A stretch of 64,000 bases of DNA from Pachypanchax playfairii. Its lineage: Eukaryota; Chordata; Actinopteri; Cyprinodontiformes; Aplocheilidae. Shown one piece after another: positions 33,681 to 45,036 of this stretch. Position 1 is the first letter of the stretch. Each line of letters begins with the position of its first letter. The stretch is from assembly GCA_006937955.1 (NCBI GenBank), contig SSNP01000107.1, forward strand, positions 778,818 to 842,817, in the 5' to 3' direction. The notes under the pieces were generated by a model. The model was not told the origin of the DNA. It worked only from the letters and a program-made list of their open reading frames with translations, and did no database searches. A program made the position numbers and the translations under genes.

Positions 33681-34979
33681 AACAAGGTTTTAGATCAGTC
33701 TGTTGAAAGTAAATTTAATTTAAATGATTGCTGGAAATTTTTAACCTCATGTATTTAAGTTGCTCCAGGGCTTTTCAACATTAAATTGTGTATTTTTAAA
33801 AATTTTTCCTCTGATCTATTTTTCACATGCACACACAAATTTAAGTAGACAGACAGACACACAAACAAACATGCATTGTCTCTCAAGCACAAAAGCACTC
33901 ACTCGCTCTGATATTCCAATCATTTCTCTTCAGATTGCTCTGCACTTGGCTGCACCTGCTCCAGTGTCCTCGCTCCTTTATCCTACCTAGAGGGAAGGTG
34001 AGTGACGAGGCTTGGGCATAGAGGAGGGTTTTGATTTGTATTAATTTGTGGCCAATCTCTGGGGGGTGAGGAGGTGAGAGATAGAAAGCCCTATACCCAA
34101 CCATTTTCTTGCAGCATGGCCACTATAGCCATACAGAAACAGCAGCCATCCAATCAATCCAGCTCTCCCCAAAGGCTTGTCCAATCAGCCCCAAACCTAA
34201 CACAGAAATTAATCACTGCACCATTTCCAACAATTGATGGCTCAAAGCTGTGCATGACGCTTTCAAAGGAAATGCATGTGGAGAAATCACATGAAAGTCC
34301 TCTTCACCTTTCAATCACACTCACACTTACACATAACAATGAACATTTGTGGACTAAGAAAATTATTTTCATTTGGAGATTAAATCCAGTTTATCACAAC
34401 TTGAGTTTTGCTTGTTTATCTGTATTATCAGTTTGGCACCTTGTATTGAAAATGTCGATGTGTTGAGTATTTGCTGAATATCCAGACAATAGCATTGCTG
34501 CAAAGATTTGAACTAGAATTTATCCAAGTGTTTAAAAGGGAAATCAAAAATTAGAATAATATTTTCCTGCCACTCTCTGTTTTTATATTTAACTTTTTGA
34601 TAGTGTTTTTGCACCAACATTATATGTATTGCCTTTAATGTATCTGCAGGAGGGTGAATGCTGTATTTAACCATAGTGTAGTGGAACTCTGTCTGGTCTA
34701 AATTCTTCTGTACCCCCTTTTGAAGTCAGTCTAACAACCAGTATTTGAAATGTTAGTGAGTCCAGGTCTTCTTTTAAAATGTATTGGGTTAGATCATCAA
34801 TTCCACACAATCCCCATCCTGAGCAGCACGAGTGGTGACAGTGGAAAGGCACAACCCCCCTTTAACAGTAAGAAACCTCTAGCAGAACTGGGCTCAATTT
34901 GAGTGCCTCAGTGGCTCTGACTGTCGTCTGCATATGTACCAAACAGTAGTTAAGAATACAGAGCTTTCTTGGAGTCTTT
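33681..34979. other. No recognised feature
   Basis: AT-rich, with a short (ACAC)n-like run near 33828-33870. The frame 34074-34466 has no recognised domain. Confidence 0.4.
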
Positions 34980-35240
34980 GGATAGTGTACTGGAGGGCGT
35001 GCCATCTGGGGATTCTATCATTTTTCTGGTGGACTTCAATGCCCATGTGTGTAACACTATAGTTACAGCCTTCCTGATCTGGATCCAAGCAGTGTTTTGT
35101 TTTTGGACGTCAGTGCCAGGCATGGTTTGTCTATAACAAACACCATGTTATAAAGAGAGAGGCGAAGCTGTCAATTGATCTCCACCTCGTGGTGATCTTG
35201 TTTGGGAAACCATACTGCTTTGTCTCCATGTTGATGAGCA
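34980..35240 (+). pseudogene. LINE endonuclease fragment
   Basis: Contains Val-Asp-Phe-Asn-Ala-His-Val (near 35029), a degraded Gly-Asp-Phe-Asn-Ala-His-Val active-site motif of LINE endonucleases, and in another frame Gly-Leu-Ser-Ile-Thr-Asn-Thr-Met (near 35127) followed by Asp-Leu-His-Leu-Val-Val. Frameshifts separate the pieces. Clade not assigned. Confidence 0.6.
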
Positions 35241-35360
35241 CTTTGACTACTTCTGATTGGTCAGTCCTGAGTGTTTCTGCTTACAAAGAGAAGTATTCTG
35301 TGTTTACCATAAAATTAAAGTCACTGTTTGTTGAAGTCATAAGACTGTCCTATAGTTATC

Positions 35361-36255
35361 TCAACAAATGTATACTGCTACTAAAATAATACTGGTGAAC
35401 TCTCTCTGTAGATAATATGGATGAAAACCAACAGCTACAAGTTCAATGTCTGGATTGCAGAGATGATACTTCACAACACCATGTCCTGGATGGCACCATC
35501 CTATGTTAAAAAGGATAGCTATCCCACTTTCTTTTTGTTTGCTGCTCCTCTTCAAATCTCTGTCTGCCCGTATTGTTTGAAACACCACAACAACAGCACA
35601 AAGCCTTCAGCCATCTGGGAGCCAGGCTCGTAAATCCCCCCTGCTCGCGCGTGCTCTGATGCTGAGCTTGACCAATATTCCACACCAAACCCCCTATGAT
35701 TTCCGATCCGAGAAGTACAATAAAATATCATGAGTTCAGCTCACTAATCATGCTCTCCAGCCCTGCTGATCAGACACCGATTCTGATAAAAGCAGCTCCT
35801 ACCTGTTTGTAGCTCAATCATCAATTCTGTCCGTGGCAAAGAGCTCATGTAGCTGCACTGGCTCTTCTAGAGCCAACCAAAACTTCCTGCAGTCCCCTCC
35901 TAAGATCTTCTGTCTTCCTCACACACCATCCTGCATATTGCTTTTTATGAAATAATTCTATATTGTACCTTTAAGTCATCAGGGATTAAGGGACTCCCTG
36001 AATATCCCTTAGCTGCTCTTTCTTGTAAACAAGTCTCTCATTTCTATGGTTACACATCATAACAAGTGACAAAAAAGTAACAGTTTGAGCAAAAATCCTT
36101 CAATCTACACTGCATCCAAAACAGAATAAAATTATTTAAAAAGAGTAAGGTTTAAAAGGGAAAACAAGCAAAAAGTAAAAAAAAAAAACAACTACTAGCA
36201 ATATCACAGAGCTACTCCAAAAAGATGCCATCATCTGTAACATTATTCTAGAATC
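35361..36255 (-). pseudogene. LINE 5' part, copy A (endonuclease start)
   Basis: The minus-strand frame 35361-35588 encodes an endonuclease middle, with Asn-Ile-Gly-Trp-Cys-His-Pro-Gly-His and Val-Ala-Val-Tyr-Ile-Cys at its end. Upstream (to 36255) it shares noncoding and N-terminal sequence with 50390-51062, including 'GATTGAAGGATTTTTGC'. The copy keeps the 5' side of the LINE and loses the reverse transcriptase. The module resembles the LINE endonuclease at 40115-40830. Confidence 0.6.
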
Positions 36256-37607
36256 CATAATAGAATCAACATAACGACACTGCTACAAGGCAGCAGCATG
36301 GAGCTGTGTTTACAAGCAAGAATAGATAATAATTATAACAATAAGATACCACAGACGTTATAGAGGATACCTTGAGCTTTCAGCTGAATGGGATCAAATA
36401 GAACACAGCTGCATGTTTTAGAGGCGAATCAGCTGAATCTCAAATATTTTATTTACTCAAAGTCTATTAGAATAAAACAGATTCACACAAAAATATCACA
36501 TTTCAAATACTTATAAGCACCAATGTATCAGATAGAATTACCACTACACAAAATGTATAAAATGTATATTGTTGACCTGAGCTGGTGATGAATGTGTAGT
36601 GTTACAGTGTTAGAACGGGAGTTTAAACACTGTGAGATATTTATAACATTTCAACTCTAATTCTGGGGCTTCAAAACCAGACTGTCAATGTGAAACAACC
36701 TGTCGATCTTTGGGATGTCATGAAGCAGGCTTCAGGATCATCTGACGGAACAGGATCTTACATTCACTGTGAAATAAAAAAACATTCTGCTCAGTCAGAC
36801 GAGGAAACTCAGATGATAATGAATTATAATAAATATGTTGCATAAAATAATAATATAAAAGTGTTAATTCCTGTAATAAAACTGACAATCAGTTTGTACT
36901 TCATTTAATCTGTCTCATGTAATATTGCCTGATCAGCAAACCTATTTCTTTGCTGTTTGTATATTGTTACCTTGTACTGTTTATAATAACTATCTTATTC
37001 AATGAGCAAATTGTGCTTTTTTTCACGTTATATCTGGAATACAGTCAGTCTGGAAGCGTAGTTTTTTCAGTCTTTTAAGGCCATGTAGTAAAACATGTCC
37101 CACTTTCTGTGCAGTTTCAATGTATTTGTCATAAAGATTGAAATATGAGAGGCTTAAAATATAGGACTAGCTGTTTTGACCACAAATAAAAACCTATGCC
37201 AGTGAATAACTGAGAAAGTAACTGATGACTTGATTGCCCATCAGCATTTGTATGTGGGTCCTGCTTCATGTACGCAATCAATGGGCTGAAAAACAAATCC
37301 CAAATGCAGTGGCAGATATACAGTAGCTTCAATGGTGCCCTGGGCAAAGTTCTTCTTTAACACCACCCCAACAGGTTTAAAACGAGTTCGAGGAGGGCCA
37401 CTCAATTGTTTCTCTATCTCTTTGAGAAACCCAAATGAGCTCCATTTGTGCAATACATTTTAAGCCTAATAATGGATTTTCCACAAGTATTGTTGGTCAT
37501 CTCTAATTTCCAGTGTGCTTGACCCAGGTGGACTCCAGATAACATCTATTTCTGACTCTCCCTTTTTCAAAGTGCCCAAGTATAACCAATAGGGTTGGTA
37601 GTTAGTA
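36256..37607. other. No recognised feature
   Basis: AT-rich. Minus-strand frame 37241-37453 has balanced composition but no domain I recognise. Confidence 0.4.
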
Positions 37608-38127
37608 GCATGGGTGTAACAACCGCGTAGTACATGTGGGACATGTTCCCCCCACTTTCTGTGTCAGTGCCCTCCATCCCCTGCACTGTTTTCAGCCTTT
37701 ACAGCAGTATAAACTGTTAAGATTTTTCCGACCGTCTTTAAACACACCGTAAGCTAATGCAGGCAGTGTATCACCATCAGGAACAGCAACATGTCTAGTA
37801 AACCAGCCACAGCCAGCAAAACAACTTTGGACAGTTTCTTCCATACAAGCTGTGTAAGTTGAGTTATGCTGTTGTGGACTACATTAGCTAAACAATGGGT
37901 TAGTTACCGGTATGTTAGGTAATACTTCTGGTTTTAGACCCACATGGTGTTTTAAGTCACTACACAGGTCTAAAGCCACTTTTAGAACATGTATTTATAG
38001 AAAATAAATAGATGGAAATAAAATATAATCGACTTCTGTGTCATCATCTTACTTGGTAGCAGTAGCACTAACATATTCTCACTGTTATGGGGGAAACTTC
38101 AGAGTGACTTCTTTTCAAAGAGACTCT

Positions 38128-38865
38128 TGTCAGGTTCAGTGTTTGTGTGTGCTGTGTGTTCCTGCGTCGGGTGAGTCATCACCTTTCAGTGAGGATCTAC
38201 GCTGGAGAGCGAGGCAGATTGACAACACCTGGTGGCGATCAGCACTGATGAGGAGCAGGGTACTACTTAAGCCAGAGGCAGACCTTCATTCATCGCCTGG
38301 TTGTTGACCTGAATGGTAGCTCCCTTGTGCCAACTCTTTGTGATTAGTTCCTAGTGATTCAGAGAAAACTGTGCTTTTGTGATTTTTGAGATTTTGAGAT
38401 TTTTTAGATTTTTGAGAAACGTGTGGATTACTCCTTGTGTGCATTAACCCTGCTCTCTCCAGGATTATTCACCCTGCTCCTCGAGCTCCGAGGATTTCTT
38501 CGCGTCCAGTGTCTGATCGCCTGGAACCACCATCTGTCTCCCTCCAGCCTCCTCACCCGACCCTGGACTCACCAACTCCCTGCACAGCACCGCACTGGAC
38601 CTGCCCTCCCTTCAAGTTCTGCTACCTGCACAATCCCGTGAGTTAACCTCACCAGACATTGCACTATCATGTGAACCTACTAGTTTGGATTTGGAACTAA
38701 CGAGTATCTCGGTTACAGTGCTGAGACTTCCCCTGACGCACCTGACCACCGAGCACATTCTCTCACTGTACAGAACTGTAAATAAACCTTTCACTTTTGC
38801 ACCTGAGTACTGTCTGTGTCTGAGTTCCTGCAATGTGGGTCACCAAACTAACTGAGCCCGTGACA
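38128..38865 (+). repeat. 5' LTR of the gypsy element
   Basis: 738 bp. Contains promoter-like GGTACTACTTAAGCC (near 38259) and a poly(A) signal-like GTAAATAAACC (38779). Slightly longer than the 3' LTR because of one extra TTTTGAGA-type unit near 38390-38412. Confidence 0.95.
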
Positions 38866-38949
38866 GAACAACCAGGCCAGTCTGACCCCGTGGACTCAGC
38901 CAGACAGATTCCCGTTGTGACCCCTTAAATGTTTTCTAGACATGACTCC

Positions 38950-39991
38950 ATGTTGAACTCGCTGTGTGAGCGACAGCAATATTATCAGCAGCGGTTAGAG
39001 GAAGTCACAGGACTTCTACAGACTGTGTCTAACCAGCTGTCTGCTATTTCTCAGCCGCAGCTCCACTGGAGCCAGAACCTGCAGTTCCCATCTTGAGTTA
39101 GGTTCTTACTGAGTGTTAAAATATCATCCTGTTTTTGGTTCTTTTTAAACTCAGAGTTCTCTGAGAAAACTCAGAGAGAGAACTCTGAGTTTAAAAAGAA
39201 CCAAAAACAGGATGACTGCAGTTCCCATGGCGTGCGCGCCGGTGCGCAACGTCTCGCTACCCAACCCGGAAGCTTATGCTGGGGAGGCAGGTAAAGGCTC
39301 TGGATTCTTATTACAATGTTCATTAATCTGCCGTTCTCCCCAGTCCTTCCCAGACGACGCGTCCAAGATAGCCCACATCATCGGCTTACTGAGGGGACGC
39401 GCACTCAGATGGGCGGAAGCCAAGTACAGTTACTCCGTCATATTACGCACATCACTGGAGACCTTCGTACCAGACTTTGAACAGACCTTCACATACAGTA
39501 AGTCAGAGACTGAAATTACACATCTCCTCCGTCATATTAAACAGGGCAAGAAGTCGGTAGTGGACTTCGCAGTAGACTTCCGGACTCTGGCTGCAGAATC
39601 AGGCTGGAACGCGCCGGCGCTCAAGGGAGCGTTTCTGGGCGCTATTAATAAGCCGGTTCGGGTGCAGTTGCTACACAGAGATGAGCCCCAGTCCTTGGAG
39701 GAGTTGATCAGCCTAGCTACTAAGATTGATCACCGGATGACCGGGTTTCTGTGGGATGAACACCGTGCTCGTTCGCCGTCTCGTACCGGTCCTAGGACCG
39801 CTGAGAATGCACCCATCGCCAGAGCTGTGCCGGCCCAAACCGGAGAGGAACCGATGCAGCTGGGGAACGCACGGCTATCACCCACAGAGAGACAGAGACG
39901 CATGGAGGCACGTGAGTGTTTATACTGTGGAACAACAGGACACTTCATCGCTGCCTGCCCGAAACGTTTAAACCGCTCCAGCCATCAGTAA
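38950..39991 (+). pseudogene. gag: gag of the gypsy element, broken by a hairpin
   Basis: The first frame (38950-39096) has Gln-Gln-Tyr-Tyr-Gln-Gln-Arg, a coiled-coil-like start, and stops where the hairpin insertion begins. The main frame (to 39991) covers the capsid-like region (about 39260-39750) and ends with a CCHC zinc knuckle, Cys-Leu-Tyr-Cys-Gly-Thr-Thr-Gly-His-Phe-Ile-Ala-Ala-Cys, that would bind RNA. A frame difference between the two parts also implies a one-base change upstream of the insertion. Gag packages element RNA into particles. The apparent start at 39212 is inside the hairpin arm and is not original. Confidence 0.85.
39079..39228. mobile_element. Foldback insertion in gag with 13-bp duplication
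   Basis: Direct repeats CTGCAGTTCCCAT lie at 39079-39091 and 39216-39228. Between them, perfect 38-bp inverted arms (39125-39162 and 39177-39214) flank a 14-base loop. The inserted DNA is 137 bp including one direct repeat. The duplication is longer than that of most cut-and-paste transposons. A small foldback element, or template-switch repair, are both possible. Confidence 0.9.
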
Positions 39992-40108
39992 CACCGGGAG
40001 GTCTGACGGTTCCTGAAAGAAAAACCTCTCGCTTAACTTTACCCATAACTCTGTTATATTCCTCTGACTCTTTCCAGACGCAAGCTCTTGTTGACTCCGG
40101 TTGTGAAA
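39992..40108 (+). pseudogene. pol: Protease start of gypsy pol
   Basis: In a frame overlapping the gag end, this encodes Ala-Leu-Val-Asp-Ser-Gly-Cys-Glu, the aspartic protease active site (Asp-Ser-Gly), near 40083-40106. The frame is cut immediately afterwards by the LINE at 40109 and resumes at 43058. A frame change between gag and pol is usual in this group. The protease would mature Gag and Pol; here it is split. Confidence 0.8.
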
Positions 40109-40114
40109 TGCAAG

Positions 40115-40830
40115 ATGGCGGCGCGCAAGAGTGCAGCGGCTTTTCGCTCTCCAGTCTGGTGCTTTATTTATGTACTTGTTTCGTGGATTTTTAGAGACCT
40201 GTGTAAGGCAAATTTTACACACAGTCGACAGGATCTGATCAACACTGGTCTAAGGTACAGTTTATCCATCACCGCTGAATTTAATCATCAAAACAACATA
40301 CCGGAGGACATTTGGAGACCACCAGGATCTCCATGGATTGTCAGCCCACCCGGCAAGCGACGAAGGCGGCGGAGAGAGAGGAGGCAAAAGCGAGGATGCC
40401 GATCTGGCGCAGCTGCTAAGCTACGTAAACAACCGCACAGACCTCCGCTCCCGAGCATCTTCCTGACCAACGCCAGATCCATCACCCACAAAATGGACGA
40501 ATTAGAATTACAACTGGCAGCAAACAGCTTCGTCCGGAACTGTAGCGTTATTTTCATCACGGAAACGTGGCTTCACCCGCTGATTCCCGACGCTGCAGTT
40601 TCCCTAGCGGGCCGCACGCTTCACCGGCACGACAGAACTAAAGAGTCCGGTAAGAGCAGAGGAGGGGGACTTTGTGTTTATGTGCATAATGACTGGTGCT
40701 GTAACAGCAGGATTGTTGACTCTCACTGCTCTCCTGATGTAGAGATGTTGGTAGTCTCATGCAGACCCTTCTATTTACCAAGAGAGCTAACGGTAGTCAT
40801 TGTGATAGCTGTTTACATCCCACCTGTTTC
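40115..40830 (+). pseudogene. LINE N-terminus and endonuclease, truncated
   Basis: From ATG 40115: a short N-terminal region, a strongly basic segment (about 40345-40410, Arg/Lys-rich), then endonuclease landmarks Thr-Asn-Ala-Arg-Ser-Ile (near 40470) and Phe-Ile-Thr-Glu-Thr-Trp-Leu (near 40552), whose Glu is a metal-binding residue. The region ends with Ala-Val-Tyr-Ile-Pro-Pro at 40809-40826. The remaining active-site blocks (Asp-Phe-Asn and Ser-Asp-His) are absent, and the frame then differs from that of the reverse transcriptase. The endonuclease nicks target DNA in intact copies; this one cannot. Confidence 0.8.
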
Positions 40831-40837
40831 TCAGAGA

Positions 40838-42693
40838 CTATTTGGGAAGTATTTGAGAACCACAACCTCCAGGAATACACAGACACAGTGCTCTGCTATA
40901 TCAAAAACTGTATGGACACTGTCACCATCAATAAACGGATTCGGGTTTTCCCCAACCAGAAACCCTGGATGACCAGCGACACCCAGGCACTCCTCAAACG
41001 CCGTAACGCCACCTTCAAGTCAGGCGACAAGCAACAGTACAGTGCTGCTCGAGCTGACCTGAGGAGAGGCATCAAAGAGGCCAAGGCAGCCTACAAAAGG
41101 AAAATAGAGGACCATTTCAACGACAATAACCCCAAGAGGATGTGGCAGGGAATCCAACACATCACAAACTACAATGACAATAACCAGGCGCCTGGGAACA
41201 CAGATGCCTCTCTGGCAGAGAAACTCAACCATTTCTTTGCTCGCTTTGAGGCTGACAAACCAGCTCCAGCCTCATCACGCTCACCACCCCCCACCAGCAC
41301 GCTAACACTTCAGGAGCATGAAGTGAGATGCGTGCTGAGGACTGTAAACACCAGGAAGGCTGCCGGCCCAGATGGTGTACCTGGAAAGGTACTTCAGGCC
41401 TGTGCTGACCAGCTGACTAGTGTCTTCACACGGATCTTCAACTGCTCCCTGCAACAGTCCATCATCCCCTCCTGCCTGAAGTCCGCCACTATCATCCCGG
41501 TCCCAAAAAAGCCAACCACAGACAGTCTGAATGATTACAGGCCTGTTGCACTTACGCCTGTGATCATGAAGTGCTTCGAAAGGTTGGTTGCATTCCACAT
41601 CAGGGACTCACTTCCCCCCTCGGTCGACCCGCACCAGTTTGCCTACAGAGCAAACCGGTCCACTGATGACGCCATATCCATCGCTCTTCACACTGCACTG
41701 AGCCACCTGGAACACCAGGACAACTATGTGAGGATGCTCTTCATCAATTACAGCTCTGCCTTTAATACCATCATCCCTGGTATCTTGGCTGAGAAACTCT
41801 CCCTCCTTGGACTGTCCCCTTCCATCTGCTGCTGGATTACAGACTTCCTGACGAACCGTCCACAGACTGTCAGACTGGGTCCCCACCTCTCCTCCTCCAT
41901 CACCCTTAATACTGGCTCCCCCCAGGGTTGTGTACTGAGTCCTCTCCTGTACTCACTGTACACACATGACTGCACACCATCTCATCTCTCCAACGCCATC
42001 ATTAAATTTGCTGATGATACCACCGTGGTCGGGCTCATCTCAGGCGGAGATGAGCTGGCCTACAGAGAGGAGGTGGAAAAACTCTCGGCGTGGTGTTCAG
42101 TAAACAACCTCACACTGAACACCACAAAAACAAAAGAACTCATCCTGGACTTCAGGAAACGCAGCAGGGACCCTGCCCCACTCCTCATCAATGGAGAATG
42201 TGTGGAGAGGGTCCACTCCTTTAAGTTCCTGGGAGTCCACATCACCAGCAACCTCTCCTGGACTGTTCACACCACGGCGGTGGTGAAGAAGGCCCAGCAG
42301 CGACTCCACTTCCTGAGGGTGCTCAGGAGGAACCACCTGGACACAAAGCTGCTGGTGACCTTCTACAGAGCCACCGTGGAAAGCATCATGGCGTACTGCA
42401 TCACAGTGTGGTACGCCGGGTGTACAGCAGCAGACAGGAAAGCCCTGCAGAGAGTGATCAACACAGCCCAAAAGATCACTGGCTGCTCTCTGCTCTCACT
42501 GGAGGACCTAGCCAGCTCTCGCTACCTCAGCAGAGCTGGTAACATCATTAAGGACTCCTCCCACCCCGGCCATCACCTGTTCAACCTCCTGCCCTCGGGC
42601 AGGAGGTACAGGTCCCACAAAACACGGACAAATAGACTGAGGAACAGTTTTTTCCCCAGAGCCATCAGTGCCCTGAACACCAAACAACGCTGA
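40838..42693 (+). CDS. LINE reverse transcriptase, intact frame
   Basis: An uninterrupted frame encoding the full reverse transcriptase region and C-terminus. Landmarks: Arg-Lys-Ala-Ala-Gly-Pro-Asp-Gly-Val-Pro (near 41354), Asn-Asp-Tyr-Arg-Pro-Val-Ala-Leu (near 41530), Ser-Pro-Gln-Gly-Cys-Val-Leu-Ser-Pro (near 41917) and the catalytic Phe-Ala-Asp-Asp-Thr-Thr (near 42007). The family's product copies its own RNA at a nicked site. No start codon of its own is needed if it was once fused to the endonuclease. Lack of stops in ~1.85 kb shows the copy is young. A related LINE lies at 49060-51062. Confidence 0.85.
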
Positions 42694-43057
42694 CCCAGTA
42701 CACAATAATATAAGGTGCAATATATAAATGTGAAACACAACGTGCAATACTGTTACTCCGGATAGTGCAATAACTGTTACAATATTTTCTAGTGCAATAA
42801 CTTTTATTAACCCAGACCACTGTAAATATCTAAATGTCTACCGTTAAAATGTACATCATATTTTATTTATCTATACAATGCTACTATTTTAGTCTTCATA
42901 CTTATTTATGTCTTTATACTTATTTCTGTTTAGTTTATTTCTTTTTACTTATGTGTCTGAGCACCAGGTGGAGCAGCGCTCCTAATTTCATTGTATGCAC
43001 CGCCATATAATGACAATAAAGGCTTTTGATTTGATTTGATTTGATTTGATTTTGAAA

Positions 43058-44412
43058 GAAACCTTCTGGACGGTGATCTCGCCAAACAACTGCAGCTCCC
43101 TGTTCATCCGCTGCAGACTCCCGTCAACGTCACCGCCTTGGATGGCTGCTCTCTCACCGCCATCACCCACCGGACCAGTGACGTAGAGGTGGTAATTTCT
43201 GGTAACCATCGTGAGAAGATCTCGTTCTTGATTTTCCCCTCGCACAACCCACACATAAACTGGGCTGAAGGAAAAATTGACTCCTGGAGTCTGGGTTGCC
43301 TGTCACAGTGTCTACACTCAGCTCTGGCCAGATCCACGTCGTCACAGTCATCGAGAACCGAGGAGATTCCTGACATCACCCGAGTCCCACAGGAGTACCA
43401 CGACCTCCATCTGGTATTCAGTAAGTCCCGTGCAGTCTCGTTGCCCCCTCACAGGCCATACGACTGTGCCATTGAGCTGCTTCCTGGAGCCCCCCTGCCG
43501 TCCAGTCGGCTCTATAACATCTCGCGCCCGGAGCGCGAGAGCATGGAGGATTACATCAGGGAGTCACTGGAGGCAGGGATCATCCGCCGGTCCACGTCCC
43601 CTCTGGGAGCAGGTTTCTTTTTCGTTGCTAAGAAGGATGGGTCCCTCAGACCCTGCATAGAGTTTAGAGGACTAAATCAAATAACTGTAAAGAATAAATA
43701 CCCCTTACCTCTTTTGGCATCTGCTTTTGAATCTGTGCAGGGAGCAACGATCTTCACTAAGCTGGACTTGAGGAACGCCTACCATCTTGTCCAGATCAGA
43801 AAAGGAGACGAGTGGAAGACAGCTTTTAATACACCACTAGAACATTTCGAGTATCTGGTGATGCCTTTTGGGCTCACTAATGCCCCAGCTGTCTTCCAGG
43901 CTCTTATAAACGACGTACTGAGAGACTTTCTGAACTCTTTTGTGTTCGTGTACTTAGATGACATTTTGATTTTTTCTTCCTCAGAGGCGGAACACAAGGT
44001 TCACGTCAGGCAGGTGCCTCAGCGCCTATTGGAGAACCGCCTCTTTGTGAAAGCTGAAAAATGTGAATTTCATGCACGATCTGTTGGGTTCCTGGGCTTC
44101 ATATTCGAGGATGGACAGGTGAAGCCAGACCCAGTTAAGGTACAGGCTGTGGTGGACTGGCCTACACCAGCCACTCGAAAGCAGCTTCAGAGTTTTTTGG
44201 GTTTTGCTAATTTCTACCGCAAGTTTATCAGGAATTACAGTCAAACCGCTGCTGCACTAACCTCTCTGACTTCCACCAAGATGCCCTTCAGCTGGACTCC
44301 TGAGGCAGAGCACGCATTTCGCCAGCTGAAGGAGAAGTTCAGCCGTGCCCCCATCCTCATCCAGCCAGATCCCTCCCAGCAGTTCACCATGGAGGTGGAT
44401 GCCTCTTTTTGA
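43058..44412 (+). pseudogene. pol: gypsy pol: protease end, RT, RNase H start
   Basis: The frame resumes with Leu-Asp-Gly-Asp-Leu-Ala (near 43070) and continues through the protease end. The reverse transcriptase shows Lys-Lys-Asp-Gly-Ser-Leu-Arg-Pro-Cys (near 43630), Met-Pro-Phe-Gly-Leu-Thr-Asn-Ala-Pro (43861-43887) and the catalytic Tyr-Leu-Asp-Asp (near 43951). The RNase H start, Glu-Val-Asp-Ala-Ser, is followed directly by a TGA at 44410-44412. Beyond it the rest of RNase H and the integrase core are missing. The polymerase makes element cDNA. Confidence 0.9.
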
Positions 44413-45030
44413 GGTTTCTCTAGGTTACCAGCCTCCTCTGTTCCCTTCAGAAAACGTTCCCCCAGCTCACCCCTCAGTTCACGCCCATGTCCAGCGGTGT
44501 AGACGCACCTGGGCGCAGACGGTGGCAGCGTTAGAGCGCACCAAGGAGCAGAACCGTAAGACGGCCAATCGGCGACGTCTTCCCGCGCCCACCTACACCG
44601 TTGGGCAGAAAGTTTGGCTCTCAACCAGGGACATCCAGCTCAAGAACACCCAAAAGAAACTCCCCCCGCTTTATTGGTCCATTTGAAATCCTGTCTGTCC
44701 CTGGTCCCTCTACAGTTAAGCTCCGTTTACCCGCTTCTATGCGTATCCATCCATTGTTTCATGTGTCACTCATCAAGCCAGTCACTTCTAGTCCCCTGTG
44801 TCCGCCATCCACTCCCCCCCCGCCCGCCCGAGTTGTGGATGGACAATTAGTTTATACGGTGGATCGTCTGCTGGACGTGCGCAGACGAGGGAGAGGCTGG
44901 CAGTACCTCGTAGCCTGGGAAGGCCCGAGGAAAGGTCTTGGGTGCCGGCCTCCTTTATTAAAGATCCTCAGCTCATCCGGGATTTTGAGGCTTCTTGTGC
45001 CTTACCAGGTGGCGGTCGTTAAGGGGGGGG
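44405..45030 (+). pseudogene. pol: gypsy integrase C-terminus with chromodomain
   Basis: Begins abruptly with Glu-Val-Ser-Leu-Gly-Tyr-Gln-Pro-Pro (near 44412), which normally lies after the integrase catalytic core. It shows Thr-Val-Gly-Gln-Lys-Val-Trp-Leu-Ser and, in a second frame from ~44655, Gly-Pro-Phe-Glu-Ile-Leu and His-Pro-Leu-Phe-His-Val-Ser. The chromodomain (about 44835-44990) contains Leu-Asp-Val-Arg-Arg-Arg-Gly-Arg and Tyr-Leu-Val-Ala-Trp-Glu-Gly; its end is in a third frame (Ser-Trp-Val-Pro-Ala-Ser-Phe-Ile). Chromodomains direct integration to marked chromatin. At least two frameshifts, one at a C run. Confidence 0.88.
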
Positions 45031-45036
45031 GGGTAA

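Larger units (their letters stand above)
40109..43052 (+). mobile_element. CR1/L2-group LINE inserted in the gypsy protease
   Basis: A 2944-bp LINE with a probable 5' end (TGCAAGATGGCGGCG) and a (TTTGA)n tail after TGACAATAAAGGCTTTTGA. TGAAA lies on both sides (40104-40108 and 43053-43057), a short duplication. Removing the LINE and one repeat restores the gypsy protease frame. It carries an endonuclease start and a long reverse transcriptase frame, but the rest of the endonuclease is deleted. I assign it to the Jockey-superfamily LINEs (CR1/L2/Rex-like) without naming a clade. Confidence 0.9.

Noticed and set aside
37241..37453. 70-codon minus-strand frame
   Set aside because: Composition is balanced but no domain or transposon context could be recognised, so no gene was called.
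39212..39214. ATG at 39212 as the gag start
   Set aside because: The codon lies in the right arm of the foldback insertion, so it was not part of the original gene.
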